Shown one piece after another: positions 12,061-22,832 of a stretch of DNA of 64,000 bases. Both the position numbers and the translations under genes were made by a program. The DNA lies in NCBI GenBank assembly GCA_022393335.1, contig JAJEKB010021016.1, positions 1,264,575 to 1,328,574 on the forward strand, in the 5' to 3' direction. Position 1 is the stretch's first letter. The number at the start of each line of letters is the position of its first letter. Under the pieces are notes generated by a model that was given only the letters and a program-made list of their open reading frames with translations, made no database searches and was not told where the DNA came from. Source of the stretch: Macrotrachela quadricornifera (lineage: Eukaryota > Rotifera > Eurotatoria > Philodinida > Philodinidae).

Positions 12061-14593
12061 TTTATAATTATTAATCTAATAAATCAAATTACATGTTTTA
12101 AATATTTATATTTAAAAAAATCCTATTAATGTTATTTCATTTCAGTTATTAAAGTATTATAATAAATAGTACGTGATCATATTATCTTTTCACATATTTA
12201 TATAAGATAATCAAGAAAATTCCAAGTTCTAGTTTTTATTATGACGTATGTTTGTTGATGTCAATATAATTTTTATTAAAAATGACTAATGTTTAATAAC
12301 CGATAAAAAATTCTGTGATTTATTTCCGTGTATAAACTCATAATAAATTCAATATATTTCTTTTGTCAAGTATTTCTAAATAAAATGAAATGAGTAAATG
12401 ATGAAATATTAGACTCATCAAAAACATTTTGCAAGAGTTTCAATTTTTGAAGACACGTCGGAAAAAAGATTTTGTAAAACGGTTTAATTATATAGTTATA
12501 TCAAAATGATTTTATGAAAAGCATAGACATTTATAATTAACTAATATCTTGTGAAATATTTTTCACGATCTGTAGAAAAATCGTAAACTCATTGTGCAAG
12601 TATTTGTTTTTCTTTTACATATTTCATTTTAGATTTTATTTATCAAAGAAATTTAGAAATTAACATTTCGCACTTTCTGGTAAAAAGAGAGTTTTTATTC
12701 AGCACTTTTTCTTCAACGAGAAATAGGAGTACACATTTATGATATTACTTTTATATCACATGTTATAACAGATGAAAGATTTAATATTTATTAGATATAT
12801 TAAAGAACCGGTAGAGGAATTAAAATAGTTATAGAGTAAATTCATTTTGTTATTTTTATTCATATAATGATTTTCCAATCTCAATAGAAGAGTTTTTTCA
12901 ACATGAATAGCTAAACTGGAATAATGACTAGATCAAAGGTTTACATCTACAGGCACTGTGTACAAACAATACTGTAGATTCTACAACAAAGACAATCAAA
13001 GATGATAGAATGTTCTGAAAACATAACTATTTATCAAGATTTTCAATAATTTCTTCCAATACTGTTAATAATTGATCAATGAAGCAATATCCATTCGCTA
13101 TTTATATATGAATATTTACTGCAATAGAAAGAATATCTTTAGAATTGTGAACATTTTTATATCAATAGACTAAATTAAAAAAAAAGATATCCTTTCTTTT
13201 TAAAATAATTCTTCGAAAAAAAACCAACAGACAAAGTTTGATTAGTTCAAAACATCATTTAATATTTGGTATATGAAAATGAAAAATAATTCACATTAGA
13301 AAATAGTTTAAATGTGCATAATGGTGCTTGGAAATATAATTGCATCTCAATGCAACTAAAAAAAACATTTGAGACACGTTCGAACAGTTAGTAAACAAAA
13401 TTTATTTAAATGCGTTATGTATTTTTGAAAAAAGGTGCTGAGATGCGGTTAATTTTTTTTCTGATTGTGTTTCAACATTTTGTATAGAAAATCTATGTTC
13501 AGATGCATTTTGAAATTTTTCTTAGTGCATCTCAACATGTTTCATATTAAAAATATATTTAAATGCATCGTAAAACCATCTTTCAAAGCATTGATTTTGG
13601 GTTTCGTGCTTATATATGCAACACAAAAAAGAGTGTTTATGGAACAAATATTAGGCTGTTAGCAACAAAATGCAGTGAGAAAAAAGAAAAGTAATCAGAA
13701 AGAAATCTATAGAACGCAAGAGTAAAATATTTTTTTTGATATTTTTCTCTTGCGTTCTATAGATTTCTTTTTTCTTACTTTTCTTTTTTTTTCTCAATGT
13801 TTTTTTTTGTAACTAGAGGTTTGTTTATTCTTAAATACCATCTATTTTTTTTGCCTATCTATTCTTGTTCTTTTCGTCTCCGCATACATATATTAGAATA
13901 TCAATAGAAGAGTGAGTGTAAAGCACACATTTTCATACTTTATTTTCATTTGTTAGTAGAAAAAAAGCACAATATTTCAGTTTGTGTTTAGACGACAGAA
14001 AATAATGATTTTTATGAGGATTTAATAAAAAATGAGTGGATCATTTTTCGAGCATTTAAATGGACAATTTTTAAAGTCATGATTCTACCATTTTCTAATG
14101 ATGTAGATAACCTTAAAATAACGATTCATAGGATTACTTTTCGATCAGACGAAAAATATAAAACTTATCAATATACGTCCTTTAATAAAAAAATTGAGAA
14201 GTTAATAATTTGATTGGAATTTATGACGGCACTGAATTTAGAATCTGTTACTTGAACCATTGAGTTATTCTAGTTTACAGATGTTAGTGCACACAACTAC
14301 GTACATAAAAATGGCCTTCTAAAAATACTTTGAAATGTTTTTCAAGGCATTTGATCTATTTTTAAAAATAAGTTTTTCAGAAAGTATTATATAATAAATT
14401 TATATCAAAATCTATAAAATAAAAACCTTATGACTATTTGACTTAATTTGCCGCTCATTTACTGACAATAGATCTAGAACCAATCTATAAGCCACAGTGA
14501 AAATTGGTCCCTAGTTTTTCACATAGAGATTTTTTGAAAGAGTGAAATGATCATTCGATCCTCAATCATATGTTTCTTATTGACAGGAAATCG
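12061..14593. other. Intergenic region, no gene
   Basis: 2.5 kb of AT-rich DNA. An acceptor-like AG follows a pyrimidine-rich stretch just upstream of 12065, so the syntaxin may have a 5' UTR exon here. Between 13310 and 13570 the motif (A/G)TGCATCTCAA or its complement recurs several times with no fixed period. An inverted repeat at 13661-13816 is listed separately. No exon was recognised. Confidence 0.5.
13661..13816. repeat. Near-perfect hairpin inverted repeat
   Basis: Arms about 13661-13729 and 13738-13816 are reverse complements with few differences, sharing the core AAATCTATAGAACGCAAGAG. The loop is only about 8 bp of T. The inner 58 bp are nearly identical. It has no coding capacity and could be a small foldback element or the product of a local inverted duplication. 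Confidence 0.85.
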
Positions 14594-15280
14594 ATGTCAG
14601 CAGAATTGATCAACATTTACAATAAACTTTATAATGATAGCATTCAAAAAATCAGATCAGATCAATATGAAACTGATGATTTGATAGATTCACCACTGGA
14701 TAAAAGATTTGGTGTGACACTTGTGATCAGACCAAATGAACCTGTGAAGCATAGGATTTTGAAATTTCTTGCTGCTTTACATGCGATTGAACCGGAGCAA
14801 TATTATTATCCATCGTCCGATATGCACATTACTGTAATGTCAATCATCTCCTGCTGTGAAGGATTCGATTTAAATCAGATTGTAGTTCAGGACTATATTG
14901 ATCTTATTGATACGTGTTTATCATCGCAAAAAAATATTGAAATCAGTTTCAAAGGTATCACTGTATCACCATCGTGCATTATGATCCAAGGATTTCCTCA
15001 ACAACCTGTTCTTAACGAACTTCGAAATAGCTTGAGAACAACATTTAAAAATTCTTCACTCCTACAAAGTATAGATAAGCGATACTCTATTCAAGCGGCA
15101 CATATTACTGTGGTTCGATTCAGAAAGCCTTTCAAAGCAAAAGAAGAATTTTTAAAAGTGCTCGAAGATTTTAAAGATTACGATTTTGGTACAGCAACAA
15201 TAAGCGAGATGGAACTGGTTCAGAATGATTGGTATTTGAAAGAAAAGTTGGTGAAAATATTATTCCGTTTCAAGGTTTAA
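14594..15280 (+). CDS. 2H phosphoesterase (LigT / 2'-5' RNA ligase-like), intronless
   Basis: A single-exon protein of 228 aa. Two H-x-T-x signatures define the 2H superfamily: H78-I-T-V and H170-I-T-V, each in a hydrophobic strand context (DMHITVMS and AAHITVVRF). In known members these histidines and threonines form the active site for 2',3'-cyclic phosphate or 2'-5' linkage hydrolysis or ligation; the substrate here is unknown. The N-terminal half (DLIDSPLDKRFGVTL, EPEQYYYP) recalls a bacterial subgroup I remember from Bacteroidetes annotated as mutarotase or 2'-5' RNA ligase. An in-frame ATG at 14570 would add 8 residues, but TTTCTTATTGACAG before 14587 looks like an acceptor, so 14594 is preferred and the transcript may have a 5' UTR intron. 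The lack of coding introns among intron-rich neighbours suggests horizontal acquisition. Confidence 0.9.
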   Translation: MSAELINIYNKLYNDSIQKIRSDQYETDDLIDSPLDKRFGVTLVIRPNEPVKHRILKFLAALHAIEPEQYYYPSSDMHITVMSIISCCEGFDLNQIVVQDYIDLIDTCLSSQKNIEISFKGITVSPSCIMIQGFPQQPVLNELRNSLRTTFKNSSLLQSIDKRYSIQAAHITVVRFRKPFKAKEEFLKVLEDFKDYDFGTATISEMELVQNDWYLKEKLVKILFRFKV

Positions 15281-15609
15281 CATTGGGATCGATTGGTATT
15301 ATCTTTCTCAAACTTCGTATGCTCAACAGCTTGATAAATACAAGGCATTTTCTACTAGTTTATATTGCATGAGTGAAGGCAAAAATGTCAAACTCTACTG
15401 TAAAGTCAATTTTTATTCAACTCTTGTCAGTTTTTTTTGTTAAATAGAATAAATTTTTTAAATTAAAAATATATTTATGTGGTCAGTTAAGATGTCAATT
15501 TTTTGAAATAATACATTGCCAAAGTCAGCATCACTAAATTTACATTTTGTAGCTGATGATTGACCAACACCAGTAGCTGGAAATCATTTGATATATTTGA
15601 AGGTTACTA
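15281..15609. other. 3' flank of the 2H phosphoesterase, no gene
   Basis: AT-rich DNA. AATAAA-like hexamers lie near 15448. Nothing else recognised. Confidence 0.4.
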
Positions 15610-18447
15610 GAAGAATGAAATTATCGCCGACGATGATTAGGTGAATCAGTTCTCAATCGATTGGTATGTTTATTTGCATTTTTCAAACTTCTATAACGAG
15701 CACGAATTGGTTGTGTAGATATTTCCAATTAAAAAGTTTATGTAACTGTAGACAAAAACCAGATATAAATAATTTTTTGGAATTCATGTATTTCAAGATG
15801 ATTCTGAAAAATCGAGAGAAAAAGTAGATAAATAAGAAGATAGTGAACGAAATAGTTTATTTAATCATGTTCTATTTCCAAGTCAATCTCAGTACATAAA
15901 TTTAAATCATTGTTGAAGGGCAACAACAGACATTTACATCTGATATTAGTACATAGAGCAATATCAAATGACGATAAAGAAGATCTTATGAAATAATAGT
16001 CATGATTCAGACAATTGTCCCATTGATTCACTTGATTGTGTGTTGTAACACACGACGACAGTTTCAAGTTACTTGGACTTCATTTTCTGAAAAAAAAACT
16101 AAGTTTGTATTGGCGAATTGGAAAGAAAAGATGATTTCTGCTGTTGATGATTGTTGTGCATTTGACATATCCTTAGTAATAACATTACAACTCGAAGATT
16201 TTCTTATTTGTATAACTTAGTGAACGATATGTAGTGAAGCCAGATGCATAACAAGAAAAAACTTTAATAGAATCATCTGGTACAATACTAAAATGATCGA
16301 TAAAATTTTTCTTGAAGTCATGTTGAATTTGATAATTAAAGAAATTATCAGCTGAAGTTTGTTTTTCAAATAAATTCGAAGAGAATCTGTGATTTTCTAT
16401 TTGTAAACATCGATTAATTGTATGCCAAAAAGCCATTTGTTATCCCAAAGCAACTGTACTATGTGTCAGCTTATAAAGACGATGAAGATAACTTTCTGTA
16501 GAGAACACGCCATGCGATGACAAGGAGCCAAGGTTCAATGTTTGTTCAAAAAAAACGGATCAATGCATGTGTTGACATTAATTCACGACACCGGGAATAT
16601 AAAAATGCAAATTGATTAAGATACGCTTCTATAAAATAAATCATCGAATGAATTTGATTTCGATCATTGAAATAACGAAGTTCTCTGATATAAATAAATA
16701 AAAGAGAAAACTAAGCAAAAATAAGAGCTCGAAGCCATACATATAACATAAATAAACGCATTTCAGATGCTTTCCATTGCGAAAAACGAGTATTTGTTTC
16801 TTGGATAACGGTTAAAAGAATGAAAATAACAGATACTAGCAAGATATGCATCAATTTATTTTATGGAATCCTTTGTAAGAAATTTTATCTATTTTTTCAT
16901 AATTAAAGGCATATAAATTCCATAATATAAATGAAAATAATCAAATGGTATTTGATCTGGAATAGATATGATTGAAGATAATTTCTAATGTATTCAGATA
17001 TATTATGTTCAGTACGATGTCGTGGAAGATCATGACGAAATTCAATCCATGGATATAGCGTGTGATTATGACTATTACAACTGATTCGGGAAAACAATGC
17101 GTGCAGAGATAGTAGCTTACAGGATTATTTATGCACGAGTATTTTGATCTTACTAGAAGATCCTCCACAAAAAGAAGAATATCAAGATCAAAATTTTTTA
17201 TGCCTAATAATAAAAAAAAATTGATGATACATCAGTTCTTACAGTGGCATTATTTAAATTTATAAACACAAATGCTCTTTAAAAGAGACATGTTTCAAAA
17301 GAATAGATTTCTCCCAAGATTCAAAGGATATTTTAACGAATCGCAGCGAATATTGTAATATGTTGTCAAAAACAAATTTCTATCTACAGTAAAGTTCTTT
17401 GTCGAAATATAAACAATTTGTACTTACGTCCTTCAGGCTTTAAAGAAAGACCAGTTGTTCGTAATGTCTTGATATTATTTAATATATTTCTCAAAAATAT
17501 ATCAACAGGTGAACTCTTCAATGAAAGCTGTAGCACTAAAAAAACAACATTTTCTTTAAATTCTCTAACAGATGATGGAAGTTTAGCAATAGTTGCAATA
17601 AGCTTAGGAAACAAGACGATACTTCAATTAAGAGAATATTGAATCGGTAATCTTACTGGTCACGTGGACCTGCGGCTACCCTCGATGGTAGGTCTCCCGT
17701 CAGTAGAAAGGACAGGTGTTATTGGATTTTTTTTGGTTTATCTTGATAAGTATCTACTAAAAAAGAAATTCTAAGTTAAACTTGTTCTAGAGAAAAATAA
17801 CTCACTATAAACTACATCAGCAGCATGATGTGGACGATATCTTTTAAATAAATCTATGTTCATTTGAAAAATTTGACTTTTATCTTTCTTCATTCAGAAA
17901 ATAATAAGTTCAGATTAATATATGTGTGAATATTAACACGTGAATCACAACAATCATTATAAGTTTCACCAGCTTCTTCAAGCAATTAGTACAGTAAATA
18001 ATTGTTTTATAATCAAATTTAATATCGAGTTGTTCTCGTGGTTGTTCTTCTGTTTGAAACAAACTTTTATTCGAACTAATCTTATTGACAAGTTTTAATA
18101 AATTATTTGTATTTGTTTCATTCAGATTTGATGATCGAATAAACTTTATTAAAAGCAAAACAAAGCCGATCAATTTCACTTTCTTCTTTGGTATTTTCAA
18201 CTGACAAATCATAAGAATGATTATCAACAGCATCTGTATTTTCACTATCTTCGAACAAATAAGAAGAATCATAATTATCAATATCTGAATATAGTGTATT
18301 ACATTCTATGAAAAGTGAATATTGATAAAACTCAGTAAAAGAGTTGTCATATGTCTTACCAGAAACATTTTGTTCCATTTGATCCATATAACCAGTTAAA
18401 TATGATTGATTATCATCATCACGACAAATAATATCATTTGAACTCAC
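15610..18447 (-). pseudogene. Decayed DNA-transposon protein (large transposase-like), minus strand
   Basis: Broken coding segments run in order on the minus strand. At 18447-18118 there is an acidic N-terminal part. At 18130-17910 a Cys pair YCTNC continues, after a frameshift, into NDCCDSR, like a zinc-binding element. At 17720-17400 the sequence TDGRPTIEGSRRS leads into FPKLIATIAKLPSSVREFKENVVFL and DIFLRNILNNIKTL, a layout I associate with large transposase-domain proteins of CACTA/Plavaka-type elements. More pieces lie at 17100-16900 (HDLPRHRTEHN), 16436-16185 (VFSCYASGFTTYRSLSY) and 15720-15610. The frame changes many times with stops. Element ends were not found. The family name is tentative. 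Confidence 0.5.
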
Positions 18448-19046
18448 AAGTTGTACTTTTTCTCGTTTTGTTGATATACCTATAAAAATTAAACATATGG
18501 AGTTTTGTTTTACTACAATAATACATAATTATAAAGAATTCAGATGAGTTTCAATCCCACCCAATCAAGTGAATAATGAGAAAATGACCATTAAAATGCA
18601 TCTTTTCATATGAATAATGGTAAAATGGCCATTAAAATGAATACTATTTTAAATCTGAATAATTTTGACCATTTTCATAACCATGAATCATCTTTTTCGA
18701 AATTCCGAACTGATTTAAAATATATTTATGATTTCAGAAAATTTAATGGATTATTGACGTTTGCGCATCAAACGTTTTTCTTACCAAATAGTTAAGAATA
18801 TTCTCTAGTCTATGGTCCTCAGACCGAAAGGAATCTTCTCTTCATAATAGTTCCGAATTTACAAGTTTGTTCTTAAAGTTCAAATACCTGTAGCTGACAA
18901 CATTATGTTTTTTCAAAAGAAGGATGTCATTTATTTCTGAAATGGAATGTACATTTACGAAATTGACCTAAACTTAGTTTTTTTGACTCGAAGGAAATGA
19001 CGGAAATTCAGAAACGCTGAAGTACCAAAAACTTATGGAAGTGACA

Positions 19047-19264
19047 AGATCCCGGCAAGTTCAGCTCTAGTTCATATTTTATGAACTGTTCAAAACGCTC
19101 ACGCTCACGAACTGAACTATTTAAACAGCTTCTTTTGAAATGAACTGAACTTTTCGAACAGCTCTATTCAAATGACCTGATCTGCTTGAACAGGTCCTTT
19201 TAAACTGTTTGAAAGGTTCAGTTCATTTGAACGGAGTTCATGAACTTGAGCTGGTCGACCCCTA
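19047..19264. mobile_element. 218 bp MITE with target-site duplication
   Basis: The element is flanked by perfect 9 bp copies of GAAGTGACA (19038-19046 and 19265-19273); an 8 bp duplication AAGTGACA would fit the hAT superfamily. The inside consists of repeated, partly palindromic GTTCA/TGAAC words such as TTCATGAACT and TGAACTGAAC. The ends are only weakly inverted (AGATCCCGGCAAGTTC against TAGGGGTCGACCAGCTCAAG). It is non-coding. Confidence 0.75.
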
Positions 19265-22102
19265 GAAGTGACAGCACAGATAATTAAGAGATTACGTATC
19301 CTATATATCAGAAACGAATCTGGACTGTAATCAAATTTTGAAAGGAACAAAGTCAGACTATGTTTTCATTTTAAATGATGTTAACTGGTTAAAATTATTT
19401 TCTTCGATGTGAATGACATTATCATAGAAACAACTAAAAGATATCATCTTCTGTTGAAAAAGTGTGATTCTTGTTATTCATATCGTTATTTTTTTTTTGC
19501 GAAGCTGAAATAATTGAAAAAAGTCGAATAGACAGATTTTATTTTTATGCAATAGTCTCTATGAAAAAACAAGATGTATAATTCCAGCCGTTCCATTTGT
19601 GTTCCAAGTACAACTCGATGAGTTCTGTTCAGTAGTGGAACTAGATTTTCCATACGACAAACTATATGTTTAAAAATTGCGAAATGATAGTAATTGGATT
19701 TCAGAATTATTCATACATCAGAATAACTATTGAATACTCAGATAATAACTTGTAGGGATACTTTTTTGGTTTATTGCAAGCATTCATAGTGATAACTTAT
19801 ATTTTGGTTAAGCCTGTTGATCGTGTTTAGTAGTGAGCAAGTGATTTTTCTGCTGTTAAAGAGCGACTATTCGTTAGTGACGCTCTTATATATGCCTGAT
19901 GCAATGAATTCTTTTGAGTATGATCGTGCATTCTGCTTGAACTGCGTGTATAGCATAAGATGCATTAACTGAAATGATTACATTTGTATTTTTTCCTATG
20001 GTATAACAAAACATGATGTCGTTGTTGTTGTGAAACCGATTATATGAATTGGATGAAAATAGCAGGTCCGTATTGAATTTGTTAAATGATTTTTTGGCAA
20101 TAAGAATACATTTTATCAATTATTGACAAACTTGCATATGTTTTGATCATATTTAATGATCAGTATCTTTCCTTCACCACTAAACTAATATGAAAATTCT
20201 CAACAGAAATCGAGGGATTTCAAAAATATGTTACTATAAACAACATTGAATAATGAATTGCTATGAGTTATGATATACTTTCATAGATCTTCTGTTTTAC
20301 TCTTTGTGTTCGAATTACGCTTATTAATTATTCACAAAAGTAAATCAACCATTCTTTTTGGAGTATAATTGTTATTTAACGATGACTCGAAAAAATTCGC
20401 TGATATAGAATTCATTTTCGTTAATTATAAAGTCAGATGACATCAACTATTTCTTGTAGCGTTCGATCAATGTCATTAATTTGAAGGGTTGAAAGCGTCA
20501 AATGATTACGAGAAAGATCAACATGATTCTTCTATTAATTTTAAATCAAAAACAAAAGATTCGTTGCAATTATTGTCTAGAACAATTAAAAAAAGAATGA
20601 ATATCGAAGTCAAATTACAACAGCCAACATCAACAAGCACAAATCAACGACGATTGATTCGAGAAACAAAATTATATCTGATCATTTCAATGAATAACGG
20701 TTATAAAGATTACAAGACATGAAGAATATACGTTTCAATGTATTTGATAATTCTCATCGTAAGTCGAAGAATAAACTTGAATTTTTACTCAATATTTGTC
20801 GATTCTCATTTTTTTTTTAATCAGAAGGAATTTATTCAAATTTATCACATCAACATCTAACATATCGCTCAACAAGGTTGAGATTTATGGTTGTACTGGC
20901 AAATTTTCACAGCTTTAGCCATATATTTTCAATAGAATTTGTTATAATTGTGAACTACACTGATGATTTAGTTGAAGTTAGTCGAAAAAAGCGGTCTCTG
21001 TTTTTCAAATACATTGCAAATAGCTAACTATATGATAGTTATGCCATTGAATCATAAATAAACAAATGAAGTAATAAGTGAACTTTGGTACTTATTATAC
21101 ATATGATCGATAGCACGGAGAATGCTTTTAAGTATATTAGCTGGAGAACCAGCATCTCAAGTGGAATATTATAATCAATCTCATTTAAACAGACAAATAC
21201 ATTTACATGATGAATTGATAAATTGAATTTTGGTTTATTATTTATTTTCATTAAAAATATGATTTATTGATGATTTTTCAAAAACATCGAAAAATGATAT
21301 TATACATCGATTACTAACTGAAACAATTCTTTATCTCAATTTGAACTATATGGTAACATTCATATAATAAAATATGAGCATTTAGAGATTTTTTCACGAA
21401 TGGTATGAGTAATGGAAAATCCAAAATTACCAGTCGATAGAGCTCGTCAAGTTCTTCTCTGAAATACCTAGAATACTTTCCTAGACGAATCTTACCTGGA
21501 TTTACTCGAATATTAGGCTAACTCTAGCTACGTTACGATTGTTCAATCTTCTAGCAAGCACATTACAGCTCAATGTCAACTTTGGCTATACTTGCACGAA
21601 AATATTTGGCGCTAAGTGCCACTAGCGTCCCAAGTGAGTCGACCTTCAGCGTATTCAGTTATGTTTTGCGCAAGAATCGACTGTCGCGGACTTCAAGAAA
21701 TTTTTTCAAACATACTACGTTTCTAAGGGACAAGTTGAACTAAATATGGAATTTCATTTTTTTATCTACGTTTTGTCATTTATTATAACAAAGAAAACTT
21801 TATTTCTGCTGTTTCATTTCTCCTTATTTAATATGCGAAAATCCATGATGGAAGATAGCGAATTAACCGAATCTAGGATGAACATATCTTCCATCAGTTG
21901 TAAACGGGTAAGATATTTGCATCCATCAACATCGTGTATGGCGACATTTCGTTTTCGCCGTTTCAAGACCTATTCAATGCTAATTCTCACAGCGATTATT
22001 TTTGAAGAATTTGAGTTACTTAGTGACTCTTTCGAATATGAAATCAGTGGGAGCCGGTGACCAGCTCACATGAGATGAAGCTGATCATCAGCTCATACAA
22101 CC

Positions 22103-22148
22103 TGGAGCTAGAGCTAGAGCTAGAGCTGGAGCTGGAGCTGGAGTCGGT
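22103..22148. repeat. GAGCTA/GAGCTG microsatellite
   Basis: About seven 6 bp units that shift from GAGCTA to GAGCTG, flanked on both sides by GGTGACCAGCT. Its translation is a Leu-Glu run, a by-product of the repeat and not a protein. Confidence 0.8.
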
Positions 22149-22832
22149 GACCAGCTATTTACTACAGCTCGTCATAGTTCAGAACCTTGAACTGTCACAC
22201 TCATACATTGAATCGATGAATTTCTATATTCTGTTCCATCACAACATGAGTTACAATACCCAATAGAAACATCGATTTCTTTTTTCATATGAAAAGTAGT
22301 TTCATGTTGTAACTGTATTTTATCTACTTTATTTCATTAAATAAAGTTTAATATATTTAACTAAAAGCATCACATAAAAATTTAAAGACTCTTTCTTATA
22401 AAAAAAACATCATGTTTGAATTTATCAAAAAATAAGATTTTTTTTTCTAAATCAACATTAATATGAAGATATACTCTTTTAAAATCCAAATCTATAGAGA
22501 AAAAAATAGTCATTTTCAATTTAATATTTTAATTCAATAACTGTGTTAAATATTCTGTTAATGACAGTTAAATACGACTTATTATTAGCTTTTATTTCTT
22601 TCTAAATAAAATTAACTAAAATTATTATCAACGACCATGACTGAGAAAGAAAATTATACTGTATCAATGATTATACACTATATTTGCGAGCCATACCACC
22701 TTTTTTCTTTCATAAATCAAAACAAGGACAGTACCTTTAATCGATCGAATATCAAACACAAACGTATTCAAAGGAGACCATCCAAGCATGACACACGCGT
22801 ATGTATGCATAAATCATTTGTATTAATGTACG

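Larger units (their letters stand above)
18448..22239. other. Intergenic region without genes
   Basis: 3.8 kb between the decayed transposon and the MFSD5-like duplication unit. It holds the 218 bp MITE at 19047-19264 and a short GAGCTA/GAGCTG microsatellite near 22110. The sequences at 18540-18665 repeat an AATGACCATTAAAATG-type phrase twice. Short ORFs here have no recognisable domain or splice context. Confidence 0.5.

Noticed and set aside
22057..22266. ORF with a Leu-Glu repeat
   Set aside because: It is the translation of a GAGCTA/GAGCTG microsatellite.
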